The notes: generated from the letters alone by a model not told the origin. A DNA stretch of 14,444 nt from an uncultured Oceanospirillaceae bacterium (GCA_937974825.1 CALJVD010000041.1:1-14444); one strand, 5' to 3'. Numbered from the stretch's first letter, positions 1 to 7,640 are shown. Numbers and translations: made by a program.

Positions 1-40
1 GGTACCCAGTATAAGCAGGGGTTTATAAGCAAACAGAAAC

Positions 41-68
41 AATAAAGGCGACCGAGGTCGCCTTTATT
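41..68 (-). terminator. Rho-independent-type hairpin after slyD
   Basis: A perfect inverted repeat (13-bp arms, 2-base centre) with a GC-rich core GGCGACC/GGTCGCC and AT-rich outer arms lies 27 bases beyond the slyD stop. On the minus strand the 3' arm ends in CCTTTATT followed by GTTTC, so the U-tract is interrupted. The hairpin is nearly symmetrical and could also work on the plus strand. Confidence 0.75.
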
Positions 69-95
69 ATGGGTTATGCATCTAACGCAACACGC

Positions 96-581
96 TTAGT
101 GTTGGTGACCGCCTTCACCATGAACATGACCGTGTTCTAATTCTTCAACACTGGCGTCACGCACCTCTTCAACTTTAACGTCGAAGTGTAAGTCTTTACC
201 TGAAAGAGGGTGGTTTGCATCAACGGTAGCGACACCGTTTTCGATGTTAGTAACGATAATGCTAACAGGGCCGTGTTCGGTCTGAGCAGTAAACGCCATA
301 CCAGGTTCAACGTTTTCAACGCCTTCGAATGCTTCGATAGGTACTTGTTGCACGCGGTCTTCGCTGTATTCGCCGTAAGCATCTGCTGCAGCAACTTCAA
401 CTTTAAGTTCATCACCCACTGCTTTGCCTTCAAGGGCGTTTTCTAAGCCCGGGATGATGTTTTGGTGGCCGTGTAAATACACCATTGGTTGGCCGCCATT
501 TGAAGAATCGATGACTTCGTTGCTAGCTGCATCAGTCACTGTGTAATGAATGGTGACAACTTTGTTTTGGCTAATACTCAT
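96..581 (-). CDS. slyD: FKBP-type peptidyl-prolyl isomerase SlyD
   Basis: Cytoplasmic FKBP-family prolyl isomerase and chaperone; family members also bind nickel and help metallocentre assembly. The 161-residue protein shows the FKBP core halves (YLHGHQNIIPGLENALEG at 35-52 and NHPLSGKDLHFDV at 123-135) around an insert-in-flap chaperone domain at roughly 72-128. The C-terminal tail (150-161) is rich in histidine (H150, H152, H154, H159, H161) as in SlyD, though shorter and without the cysteines of the E. coli tail. The ATG start is preceded by an AAGAGA ribosome-binding sequence at suitable distance. It is a single-gene unit bracketed by two near-identical hairpins. The close paralogue FkpB (SlpA) lacks the His-rich tail, so SlyD is preferred. 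Confidence 0.93.
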   Translation of the reverse strand: MSISQNKVVTIHYTVTDAASNEVIDSSNGGQPMVYLHGHQNIIPGLENALEGKAVGDELKVEVAAADAYGEYSEDRVQQVPIEAFEGVENVEPGMAFTAQTEHGPVSIIVTNIENGVATVDANHPLSGKDLHFDVKVEEVRDASVEELEHGHVHGEGGHQH

Positions 582-672
582 ATATATCTCTTGGTTTTCA
601 ATGAATGACTTTCGTTTCTTGGCATGCTGTTAACTGGTGAATTAGCGACAGGCCTACGAAAATAGCCGACTA

Positions 673-701
673 GTTAAACATAAAGTCTTGCTTGCTTTCA
701 A
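673..701 (-). promoter_or_regulatory. Possible slyD promoter overlapping a 13-bp palindrome
   Basis: On the minus strand TTGAAA (696-701, five of six to TTGACA) and TTTAAC (673-678, four of six to TATAAT) are separated by 17 bases, about 90 bases before the slyD start. The -35 element sits inside a perfect palindrome, CTTTCAATGAAAG (695-707), which could be an operator. This is a pattern match only. Confidence 0.33.
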
Positions 702-759
702 TGAAAGATTGCTGTTTATGTGACTTTTACACTCTGCTGAAGTTATTAGGCGTTGGTTA

Positions 760-791
760 GAAAAATAAAAAAGGCGACCGAAGTCGCCTTT
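760..791 (-). terminator. Rho-independent terminator of argG
   Basis: Read on the minus strand, a 9-bp stem AAAGGCGAC/GTCGCCTTT closes a stable TTCG tetraloop and is followed by a T-rich tract (TTTTATTTTT). It lies 18 bases beyond the argG stop. The 22-bp stem-loop differs by one base from the core of the hairpin after slyD. Confidence 0.9.
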
Positions 792-809
792 AAAAGCCGA
801 GACTATGGA

Positions 810-2033
810 TTAATCCAATAGTTTACGGCCTTTGTTTGCTGCAATACGTAGACGTAGAGCGTTTAGCTTAATAAAGCCTTCTGCGTCTTTTTGATCGTAT
901 GCGCCTTCGTCATCTTCAAAAGTAGAGATTTTAGTGTCTACTAATGTGCTGTCAGACTTACGACCAACAACAATCACGTTACCTTTATATAACTTAAGAC
1001 GAACAACACCGTTTACATCTTCTTGTGAAGCATCGATCATGGCTTGAATCATCTTACGCTCTGGGCTCCACCAGTAACCGTTATAGATTAAGCTCGCGTA
1101 GCGTGGCATAAGCTCATCTTTTAAGTGGGCTACTTCACGGTCAACGGTAATTGATTCGATAGCACGGTGTGCTTTTAGCATGATGGTGCCACCTGGAGTT
1201 TCGTAACAGCCACGAGCCTTCATGCCTACGTAACGGTTTTCAACGATGTCTAAACGACCAATACCGTTTTCACCAGCCACTTTGTTTAAGTGTTCTAAAA
1301 CAGTTGCAGGACTCATTTCTTTACCATCGATGGCGACAATGTCACCTTTATCGTAGGTTAGCTCAATGTAAGTAGGAGTGTCTGGTGCATTTTCTGGGCT
1401 AACAGACCAGCGCCACATATCTTCTTCGTGCTCTTCCCAAGTGCCTTCTAGTACGCCACCTTCGTATGAAATGTGCAGTAAGTTAGCATCCATTGAGTAA
1501 GGCGATTTTTTGCCACCTTTGTTGAAGTCGATTGGAATACCGGCTTTTTCTGCGTAATCCATTAGGGTTTCACGAGACGTTAAGTCCCACTCACGCCAAG
1601 GAGCAATGACTTTTACGCCAGGTTTAAGTGCGTATGCACCGAGCTCAAAACGAACTTGGTCGTTACCTTTACCGGTCGCACCGTGACAAATTGCGTCTGC
1701 GCCAGTTTCGTTAGCAATTTCAATTAAGCGCTTAGCAATAAGCGGGCGAGCAATAGAGGTACCTAATAGGTATTCGCCTTCATACACAGTGTTAGCACGG
1801 AACATTGGGAAGACGAAGTCACGCACGAATTCTTCACGTAGGTCTTCAATGAAAATTTCTTTAACGCCCATGGCTTGAGCTTTAGCACGGGCCGGCTCGA
1901 CTTCTTCGCCTTGGCCTAAGTCTGCAGTGAAGGTCACTACTTCACATTGGTAATTATCTTGTAACCACTTCACGATTACTGAAGTGTCTAAGCCACCTGA
2001 GTACGCTAGGACAACTTTTTTAATGTCAGACAT
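810..2033 (-). CDS. argG: Argininosuccinate synthase
   Basis: Condenses citrulline and aspartate, using ATP, to argininosuccinate in the penultimate step of arginine synthesis; a cytoplasmic homotetramer. The 407-residue product starts with the PP-loop ATP-binding motif AYSGGLDTS (10-18) and contains the conserved HGATGKGNDQVRFE segment that contacts citrulline and aspartate. Length is typical of the bacterial short-type ArgG. The reading frame is open for 28 more codons upstream, but ATG at 2033 is chosen because the family begins at MSDIKKVVLAYSGG, a GGAG ribosome-binding site lies 7 bases before it, and the extension contains unrelated hydrophobic residues and would run into the promoter. 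It is a monocistronic unit divergent from ihfB with its own terminator. Other arginine genes are not adjacent. Confidence 0.97.
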   Translation of the reverse strand: MSDIKKVVLAYSGGLDTSVIVKWLQDNYQCEVVTFTADLGQGEEVEPARAKAQAMGVKEIFIEDLREEFVRDFVFPMFRANTVYEGEYLLGTSIARPLIAKRLIEIANETGADAICHGATGKGNDQVRFELGAYALKPGVKVIAPWREWDLTSRETLMDYAEKAGIPIDFNKGGKKSPYSMDANLLHISYEGGVLEGTWEEHEEDMWRWSVSPENAPDTPTYIELTYDKGDIVAIDGKEMSPATVLEHLNKVAGENGIGRLDIVENRYVGMKARGCYETPGGTIMLKAHRAIESITVDREVAHLKDELMPRYASLIYNGYWWSPERKMIQAMIDASQEDVNGVVRLKLYKGNVIVVGRKSDSTLVDTKISTFEDDEGAYDQKDAEGFIKLNALRLRIAANKGRKLLD

Positions 2034-2088
2034 GGATTTCTCCAGAAAATGAGTAAAAGGCCGAACGGCACTGAATAAAATGAGGCAC

Positions 2089-2094
2089 ATTATA
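2089..2094 (-). promoter_or_regulatory. Probable -10 element of argG
   Basis: A perfect TATAAT on the minus strand (ATTATA on plus), 55 bases before the argG start, predicting a leader of roughly 50 bases. No good -35 hexamer is seen 16-18 bases upstream, so an activator or weak -35 contact is possible. Confidence 0.5.
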
Positions 2095-2290
2095 CAGCAA
2101 GTTTGATAGAGCTGCATGCCCTAAATAGAGGTAAATTCAGAACGAAAATTGAACTTATAGCCTACGAACTGCCATAGATTAAGGATGTTTTAACGGTTTT
2201 ATACTACCCTATAAAATTGCTTGCAAAAACAAATTGCTAACTGCATGATTTGTTTACAAATATTAGTGGTTTCACAAGGAGGAAATTGCT

Positions 2291-2584
2291 ATGACAAAGT
2301 CAGAGCTAATTGAACGTATTGTTAGCCGACAACCACAGCTAACGCCTAAAGACGTTGAGCTAGCAGTTAAAACGCTGTTAGATCAAATGTCAGAAAGTTT
2401 GGCGTCGGGTGAGCGTATTGAAATACGTGGTTTTGGCAGTTTTACATTGCATTATCGTGCGCCTAGGCAAGGGCGTAACCCTAAAACAGGGGAAACGGTC
2501 GAGCTGAAGGGAAAGTACGTTCCGCACTTTAAACCAGGTAAAGACTTACGTGAGCAAGTAAACGACAGTCTTGAAACACATTAA
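2291..2584 (+). CDS. ihfB: Integration host factor subunit beta
   Basis: Beta subunit of the heterodimeric DNA-bending protein IHF, a nucleoid protein and architectural regulator. The 97-residue sequence has the family hallmarks: N-terminal helices (MTKSELIERI), the GFGSF turn, the flexible DNA-clamping arm PRQGRNPKTGE and the C-terminal HFKPGKDLRE. The arm composition and short length fit the beta rather than alpha subunit or HU. A strong AAGGAGG ribosome-binding site (2276-2282) precedes the ATG. A weak promoter candidate (TTGCAA at 2221, CATGAT at 2244, 17-base spacer) lies in the gap shared with argG. In many gammaproteobacteria ihfB follows rpsA; here its upstream neighbour is the divergent argG. 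lapA follows after 14 bases, so the genes are probably co-transcribed. Confidence 0.96.
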   Translation: MTKSELIERIVSRQPQLTPKDVELAVKTLLDQMSESLASGERIEIRGFGSFTLHYRAPRQGRNPKTGETVELKGKYVPHFKPGKDLREQVNDSLETH

Positions 2585-2598
2585 TCGGATTGCCAATA

Positions 2599-2859
2599 AT
2601 GAAAAAAATCAAAACAGTTCTAAGCGTTGTTTTTTTTGTTGTCTTAATTATTTACACCGTGGCATTTGCAGCTAAAAACAATCAAGTATTGGCATTAGAG
2701 CTTTTCTTTGTAGATCCTATTGAATTACCAGTATCTATCTGGATGGGGTTAATGTTAATTGTTGGAGCTATTCTTGGCTTCGCGAGTAATATGCTTTTGT
2801 TTACTAAGCAAAAGATGACTATTCGTCGCTTAAAGAAAGAGCTTTCCACTAAAGCCTAA
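2599..2859 (+). CDS. lapA: Lipopolysaccharide assembly protein A (LapA/YciS family)
   Basis: Small inner-membrane partner of LapB, involved in regulating lipopolysaccharide synthesis. The 86-residue product has two membrane segments (about 4-24 and 45-68) and a basic, helix-prone cytoplasmic C-terminus (KMTIRRLKKEL) that may form a short coiled coil, as in the LapA domain family. It is slightly shorter than the E. coli protein. The start chosen is ATG at 2599; a TTG three codons earlier (2590) is also possible, and neither has a strong ribosome-binding site. The position between ihfB and lapB is conserved and supports the call. Confidence 0.88.
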   Translation: MKKIKTVLSVVFFVVLIIYTVAFAAKNNQVLALELFFVDPIELPVSIWMGLMLIVGAILGFASNMLLFTKQKMTIRRLKKELSTKA

Positions 2860-2873
2860 GCAGTAGAGACATT

Positions 2874-4052
2874 ATGTTAGACACCGTGTTGTTATATGGG
2901 TTGTTATTAACCGGTGTCGCCGTGGGATGGGCCATGGGGTACCGGTACTCGCAACAGTCCGGTTCTAAAAAAAGGCCCGACTTTATTCCCAGTATTGAGT
3001 ATATTCTAGAAGGTAATAGTGAGGCTTCTCTCAATCACTTACTGAATGTCGAAACACTCGACGACGACGCCTTAGACTTGCTGCTTAAGCTTGGGAAAGC
3101 GCTGCGTAAAAAAGGTGAGACCGATCGTGCTATTCATCTTCATCAAACCCTCTTCGCTCGTAAAGACATTCCTCGATCAGTACTGAGTACCTTGAAACGT
3201 GAACTGGCACTCGATTATTTGGATGCGGGCTTGTTAGATCGTGCCGAACGATTATTTCTTGATTTGTTGGCGTTAAAGGATGACAACTTTGAGCGTAATG
3301 CCAGACACCTTGTTGAACTTTATGAAGAAGAAAGCGAGTGGCAGAAAATAATTGATATTTTTTTAGAGTATAAGTTGCATCGCTACCCACGCTTAGCTAA
3401 ACGTGCGTCACATGCTATGTGTGAACTGGCTGAAAGTGCATTAGAGCAACGTCATTATTTAGAGTCACATCAGTTTTGTCGTAAGGCATTAAAAATTGAC
3501 AGTCAATGTGCGCGTGCTTATGTGGTGCAAGGTAATTTAGCTTTAAGCCAAGAGGAGCCGCACGAGGCTATTCGCTGCTACAAACGTGCACTTGATATTA
3601 ATCCTAAGGCAATCTTTAGCGTATTAACGCCTTTGTATGAAAGCTTCTTAAATGTAGAAGATGAAAAAGGCTTAATGGACACGTTAGCTAAAGAGTGGAA
3701 AAAGAGCAGTTATATACCGGCCTTAAAGCTTTACAGTGAAAAGTTAAGTGAACAAAAAAGCCCGTACATGGCGGTAGACTACCTTCTAAAAGAGCTGTCA
3801 GAGCAACCCTCAACCGCTGGCTTTGAGTTGATGACTAAACTGGTGGTAGAGCATGAATTGCAGCTCGACTCGTTACAGCTTAAAGCGCTTTATGATATTC
3901 TTCAGGAAATGATCCATCACGAGCCTAAATTCCAGTGCAATAAGTGCGGACTTAGAACAGAACAGTTTCATTGGCGTTGTCCAAACTGCAAACACTGGTC
4001 TAGTTATAGTGCCTTTGTACCGCAAAATAATCGCTCAAAACTGAATTTATAG
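2874..4052 (+). CDS. lapB: Lipopolysaccharide assembly protein B (TPR, YciM)
   Basis: Membrane-anchored TPR protein that, in E. coli, brings the LPS-committing enzyme LpxC to the FtsH protease and so balances lipopolysaccharide against phospholipid. The 392 residues fit the family length. An N-terminal membrane helix (about 2-22) is followed by tandem TPR-type helical repeats (about 45-340, e.g. AYVVQGNLALSQEEPHEAIR) and a C-terminal rubredoxin-type zinc ribbon with C355, C358, C369 and C372 (CNKCG...CPNCKHW). All four metal ligands are present. It follows lapA by 14 bases and precedes pyrF by 10, consistent with one transcript. An ops-like 11-mer sits within the coding sequence at 3770-3780. 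Confidence 0.95.
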   Translation: MLDTVLLYGLLLTGVAVGWAMGYRYSQQSGSKKRPDFIPSIEYILEGNSEASLNHLLNVETLDDDALDLLLKLGKALRKKGETDRAIHLHQTLFARKDIPRSVLSTLKRELALDYLDAGLLDRAERLFLDLLALKDDNFERNARHLVELYEEESEWQKIIDIFLEYKLHRYPRLAKRASHAMCELAESALEQRHYLESHQFCRKALKIDSQCARAYVVQGNLALSQEEPHEAIRCYKRALDINPKAIFSVLTPLYESFLNVEDEKGLMDTLAKEWKKSSYIPALKLYSEKLSEQKSPYMAVDYLLKELSEQPSTAGFELMTKLVVEHELQLDSLQLKALYDILQEMIHHEPKFQCNKCGLRTEQFHWRCPNCKHWSSYSAFVPQNNRSKLNL

Positions 4053-4062
4053 CAGATCCCAT

Positions 4063-4755
4063 ATGTCCGTTAGCTCTCCTATTGTTGTTGCCTTAGACTA
4101 CCCTACTCAGAAACAAGCGTTGGCCATGGCCAAGCAACTTAACCCTAGCCAGTGTCGTGTCAAAGTAGGTAAAGAGCTCTTTACCAGTGCTGGCCCTCAG
4201 GTTGTAGAATCGTTACACAACCTTGGTTTTGAGGTGTTTCTTGATTTGAAATTCCACGATATCCCTAATACTTGCGCCAAGGCTTGTGCTGCGGCCGCAG
4301 AGTTAGGTGTGTGGATGGTGAATGTTCACGCCAGTGGTGGACGTCGTATGATGGAAGCGGCGCGTAATGAAATTGAAAAAGCTAAGCATAAGCCTTTGTT
4401 GATAGGCGTTACCGTCTTAACCTCAATGGAACAATCCGACTTAGCCGAACTCGGCTTAAATATTAGCCCAATAGAGCACGTTGAGCGTCTAGCAAAATTA
4501 ACTCAAAGCAGTGGTTTGGACGGCGTTGTTTGTTCAGCAAAAGAAGTAGGTTTAATACGAGACCTGTGCGGGCCAGAATTTTTAACGGTGACTCCTGGTA
4601 TTCGCCCGACGGGATCTGAACAAGGCGATCAGCGTCGTGTGTTAACCCCTGCACAAGCCAAAGAAGCAGGAGTGCATTATATGGTGGTAGGCCGACCTAT
4701 TACCCAAGCCGCTGATCCGGCATTAGCCTGTACGAAAATTATTCAAGAATTATAA
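4063..4755 (+). CDS. pyrF: Orotidine 5'-phosphate decarboxylase
   Basis: Catalyses the last step of UMP synthesis, decarboxylation of OMP, as a cytoplasmic TIM-barrel dimer. The 230-residue protein contains the catalytic signature DLKFHDIPNT with D61, K63 and D66, an N-terminal substrate-binding ALDYP segment, and the phosphate-binding C-terminal TPGIRP...VVGRPIT region. It is a little shorter than E. coli PyrF but complete. The ATG lies 10 bases after lapB in the conserved lapAB-pyrF order. The ribosome-binding site is weak, so translation is probably coupled to lapB. A low-GC hairpin (4754-4774) begins in its stop codon. Confidence 0.97.
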   Translation: MSVSSPIVVALDYPTQKQALAMAKQLNPSQCRVKVGKELFTSAGPQVVESLHNLGFEVFLDLKFHDIPNTCAKACAAAAELGVWMVNVHASGGRRMMEAARNEIEKAKHKPLLIGVTVLTSMEQSDLAELGLNISPIEHVERLAKLTQSSGLDGVVCSAKEVGLIRDLCGPEFLTVTPGIRPTGSEQGDQRRVLTPAQAKEAGVHYMVVGRPITQAADPALACTKIIQEL

Positions 4756-4794
4756 AAAAGTAGTTATCTTTTTTACAACCAATAGAGCTTGTGC

Positions 4795-5274
4795 ATGTGG
4801 TATGTAGTCGTTACAAAGCCTAGGCAGGAAACACGCGCTTATGAAAACCTTGAACACCAAGGTGGCGAAGTATTTATGCCGATGCTGCAAACAGAAACCA
4901 TTAAGCAAGGGCGGCGTACGCTACAAAGTGACCCCTTATTTCCTGGTTACTTATTTCTTAGATTAGATAAAGACAGCCCGCTATTGGCTAAGGTACGCTC
5001 AACTTTTGGTGTGAATAAACTGCTTTGTTTTGGCAATGTGCCAGTGAATATTGATGGTCGTATTATTGAAGATTTAAAAATGCGTACGTCTGGCGCGGCC
5101 GATTTGCCTAAATTTAAAACAGGGCAAAAAGTTGAGTTAAAAGAAGGACCCTTTAGGCACTATCAAGCCTTGTTTAAAGAATACAAAGGCGAAGATCGAG
5201 CAATTATATTATTAACGTTGTTGGGTCAACAAAACGAGTTGGTCGTAGAGCTTGCTGAGTTAAACAAAGCATAG
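4795..5274 (+). CDS. rfaH: Transcription antitermination protein RfaH
   Basis: NusG paralogue that loads onto RNA polymerase at ops sites in the leaders of long envelope operons (LPS core, O-antigen, capsule), suppresses termination and couples translation. The 159-residue product has the NusG-like N-terminal domain (MWYVVVTKPRQETRAYENLE at 1-20, DPLFPGYLF at 46-54) and a C-terminal KOW-type domain from about 108. Length, the cysteine-poor DPLFPGYLF segment and the PMLQTETIKQGRRT stretch match RfaH rather than general NusG, which is longer and sits with secE. The ATG at 4795 is preferred over TTG at 4789 because AGAG lies 7 bases before it. Placement directly upstream of galU and galE fits an envelope-polysaccharide role. 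A specialised NusG paralogue of another type cannot be ruled out. Confidence 0.87.
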   Translation: MWYVVVTKPRQETRAYENLEHQGGEVFMPMLQTETIKQGRRTLQSDPLFPGYLFLRLDKDSPLLAKVRSTFGVNKLLCFGNVPVNIDGRIIEDLKMRTSGAADLPKFKTGQKVELKEGPFRHYQALFKEYKGEDRAIILLTLLGQQNELVVELAELNKA

Positions 5275-5315
5275 CTCTCTGCCAAAAATACACTTTAAGA
5301 TTAATGGAATAAGAC

Positions 5316-6197
5316 ATGAAAGCAATTATCCCAGTAGCCGGTTTAGGCACTCGTATGTTACCTGCCAGTAAAGCCATTCCTAAAGAGATGATGACACTGG
5401 CAGATAAGCCTTTAATTCAATACGTTGTGAACGAGTGCGCTGCTGCAGGCATTAAAGATATTATTTTAGTCACACACTCATCTAAAAACGCCATCGAAAA
5501 CCATTTTGATACGTCGTTTGAGTTAGAAAGCACGCTTGAAAAACGTGTTAAGCGTCAATTGTTAGATGAGGTTCGCTCTATTACACCTAAAGGCGTCACT
5601 ATTATGCAAGTGCGCCAAGGTCAGGCCAAAGGGTTGGGCCATGCGGTGCTTTGTGCTAAACCATTAATTGGTGATGAGCCATTTGCTGTGGTGTTACCAG
5701 ACGTGCTCATCGACGATGCGGCAAGTGATCTTAAAAAAGAAAACTTGGCTGCTATGGTGCGAGAATTTAAAGAAACAGGCATTAGCCAGATTTTGGTTGA
5801 ACCCGTACCCGCTGAAAGCGTAGATCAATACGGTATTGTTGATTTAGGAGGTGCTGATTTAAAACCGGGTAGCAGTGCTGCATTGACCAGTATTGTAGAA
5901 AAACCCGAACCCAGTGAAGCGCCTAGTAACCTTTCGGTTGTCGGTCGCTATGTGTTTCCTGCAGAAATCATGGATATTTTAGCGCACACCCCACCGGGTG
6001 CTGGCGATGAAGTTCAGTTAACCGATGGTATTTTTACGTTAATGCAGAAAAAACCTGTAAATGCTTTTTATATGACGGGCAAGTCGCATGACTGCGGTAA
6101 CAAGCTAGGTTATATGCAAGCCTTTGTTGAGTATTCCATGCGACATGAAAAAGAGGGTAAAGCCTTCAGTGCATGGTTGAAAACAATCGCTAAGTGA
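5316..6197 (+). CDS. galU: UTP-glucose-1-phosphate uridylyltransferase
   Basis: Makes UDP-glucose from UTP and glucose-1-phosphate, feeding LPS, capsule and osmoprotectant synthesis. The 293 residues begin with the nucleotidyltransferase signature GLGTRMLPASKAIPKEM (9-25), then show LPDVLIDD (metal/nucleotide-binding acidic motif) and VEKP (sugar-phosphate contact), all typical of GalU. Length is near the family norm. A GGAA sequence sits properly before the ATG. It follows rfaH by 41 bases and precedes galE by 9, so galU-galE are almost certainly co-transcribed. Confidence 0.97.
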   Translation: MKAIIPVAGLGTRMLPASKAIPKEMMTLADKPLIQYVVNECAAAGIKDIILVTHSSKNAIENHFDTSFELESTLEKRVKRQLLDEVRSITPKGVTIMQVRQGQAKGLGHAVLCAKPLIGDEPFAVVLPDVLIDDAASDLKKENLAAMVREFKETGISQILVEPVPAESVDQYGIVDLGGADLKPGSSAALTSIVEKPEPSEAPSNLSVVGRYVFPAEIMDILAHTPPGAGDEVQLTDGIFTLMQKKPVNAFYMTGKSHDCGNKLGYMQAFVEYSMRHEKEGKAFSAWLKTIAK

Positions 6198-6206
6198 GAG
6201 TGAAAC

Positions 6207-7229
6207 ATGACTAAGGTATTAGTAACAGGCGGTGCAGGCTACATTGGTTCACACACATTAGTAGAACTAATTGAAGCCAACCTAGAGCCCATTGTTTTAG
6301 ACAACCTGTGCAATTCTAGCCAAGTATCACTGCAACGCGTTGAAAAAATCACGGGCAAATCAGTTCATTTTATTGAAGGTGATATTCGTGATGCCGATTT
6401 GCTCGACCTTATTTTCAAAGAACACGATATTACAGCCGTTGTCCATTTTGCAGGCTTAAAAGCGGTCGGTGAAAGCGTTGAATTGCCTCTAAAATACTAC
6501 GACAACAATGTGCATGGCAGCCAAGTGTTATTGCAAGCGATGGCGAAAGCGGGTGTGTATCAGTTTGTGTTTAGCTCTAGCGCTACTGTGTATGGTGAGC
6601 CAGAGCAAATGCCCATCAGTGAACAGTGTCCTGTTGGTCGCCCAACGAATCCATACGGTCGTTCTAAGTTGATGGTCGAAGATATTCTACGTGACTTAGC
6701 AATCAGTGATGCAAACTGGCGAATTGCCATACTGCGTTACTTTAATCCTGTTGGTGCGCATGCTAGCGGCACTATTGGTGAAGACCCTAACGGCATTCCC
6801 AATAATCTATTGCCTTATATTGCTCAGGTAGCAGTGGGTAAGTTAAAAGAGCTGTCGGTATTTGGTGATGATTACAATACCGAAGATGGCACAGGGGTGC
6901 GTGACTACATCCATGTCGTAGACTTAGCACAAGGGCACGTGGCGGCGTTACAATACTTGGCCAAAGAGAAAGGGGTTCATACCTGGAACCTAGGTACCGG
7001 ACAAGGTTATTCTGTATTGCAGATGATTAAAGCCTTTGAGCAAGCCAGTGGCCAACCCGTTCCTTACAAAATATCGCCACGTCGTGCCGGTGATATCGCT
7101 CAGTGCTATGCACATCCAGAAAAAGCAAAACAAGAGCTAAATTGGAGCGCTAAATTGGGGCTTCAACAAATGATGGAAGATACTTGGCGTTGGCAGAACC
7201 AAAACCCTAATGGATTTTCCAGCAAGTAA
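6207..7229 (+). CDS. galE: UDP-glucose 4-epimerase
   Basis: Interconverts UDP-glucose and UDP-galactose with tightly bound NAD+. The 340-residue extended short-chain dehydrogenase has the Rossmann motif GGAGYIGSH (8-16), the catalytic serine in SSSATVYG (S125), and the YxxxK pair Y150/K154 (NPYGRSK). The C-terminal NLGTGQGYSVLQMI and RRAGDIAQCYAHPEKA segments are diagnostic of GalE rather than other epimerases. Nine bases separate it from galU, its substrate supplier. No leloir-pathway galK or galT is adjacent, so a polysaccharide-precursor role is more likely than galactose catabolism. Confidence 0.96.
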   Translation: MTKVLVTGGAGYIGSHTLVELIEANLEPIVLDNLCNSSQVSLQRVEKITGKSVHFIEGDIRDADLLDLIFKEHDITAVVHFAGLKAVGESVELPLKYYDNNVHGSQVLLQAMAKAGVYQFVFSSSATVYGEPEQMPISEQCPVGRPTNPYGRSKLMVEDILRDLAISDANWRIAILRYFNPVGAHASGTIGEDPNGIPNNLLPYIAQVAVGKLKELSVFGDDYNTEDGTGVRDYIHVVDLAQGHVAALQYLAKEKGVHTWNLGTGQGYSVLQMIKAFEQASGQPVPYKISPRRAGDIAQCYAHPEKAKQELNWSAKLGLQQMMEDTWRWQNQNPNGFSSK

Positions 7230-7280
7230 ATAGCTTAATCGATATAAAGATTTAATCGTTTAAATGTGAGTAGGTGTTTT

Positions 7281-7637
7281 ATGGCGAAGAAAAATCAAGG
7301 TGGTTTAGTTTACTCGACAGAGTTTGGTACAACCTGCCCTGAATGTCGTCAGCCAGTGGACGCTTGTGTTTGTAATGAAGAGCAACTGCCAGAAGGCGAT
7401 GGCATTGTTCGTTTATCACGTGAAAGCAAAGGACGCGGCGGTAAAGTAGTGACTTTAATTACCGGTGTTCCTTTAGTTGGCTCAGAGCTAAAAACCTTGG
7501 CCAAAGAGCTTAAAAAGAAAACCGGAGTTGGCGGCTCGTTAAAAGATGGCGTCATTGAAATCCAAGGTGACCAGCGCGAGCTACTTTTATCTGAGCTGAC
7601 CAAACGCGGCTTTACTGTTAAAAAAGCAGGCGGCTAA
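7281..7637 (+). CDS. yciH: SUI1/eIF1-family translation factor YciH
   Basis: Bacterial homologue of eukaryotic initiation factor 1; reported to influence start selection and translation under stress, but not essential. The 118-residue protein has an N-terminal cysteine cluster (C19, C22, C29, C31), suggesting a small metal-binding knuckle, then a SUI1 domain from about 42 to the end (KVVTLITGVPL, then LKTLAKELKKKTGVGGSLKDG). ATG 7281 is preferred to GTG 7266 since homologues begin close to a lysine-rich start followed by LVYST, and AGGTG lies at suitable distance. The gene lies 51 bases after galE and only 3 bases before tadA. Confidence 0.92.
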   Translation: MAKKNQGGLVYSTEFGTTCPECRQPVDACVCNEEQLPEGDGIVRLSRESKGRGGKVVTLITGVPLVGSELKTLAKELKKKTGVGGSLKDGVIEIQGDQRELLLSELTKRGFTVKKAGG

Positions 7638-7640
7638 CCG

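Noticed and set aside
2034..2117. 28-codon upstream extension of argG
   Set aside because: The frame stays open to an ATG at 2117, but the family start, ribosome-binding site and a TATAAT box inside the extension all favour the start at 2033.
2064..2145. ArgR (ARG box) operator before argG
   Set aside because: Only isolated half-sites (ATTCA, TGAAT) are visible, without a matching second half at the right spacing.
2849..3034. Minus-strand frame overlapping the start of lapB, and similar antisense frames in lapB, pyrF, yciH, tadA, the permease and ycjX
   Set aside because: They lie opposite well-supported conserved genes, have no family signature and no ribosome-binding site.
4754..4774. Terminator between pyrF and rfaH
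   Set aside because: AAAAAAG/CTTTTTT forms a 7-bp stem with a single G-C pair and no following U-tract beyond its own arm; too weak to call, though mild attenuation is possible.
7235..7258. Direct repeat TTAATCG before yciH
   Set aside because: Two 7-base AT-rich copies 10 bases apart are easily explained by chance; no link to a known regulator.
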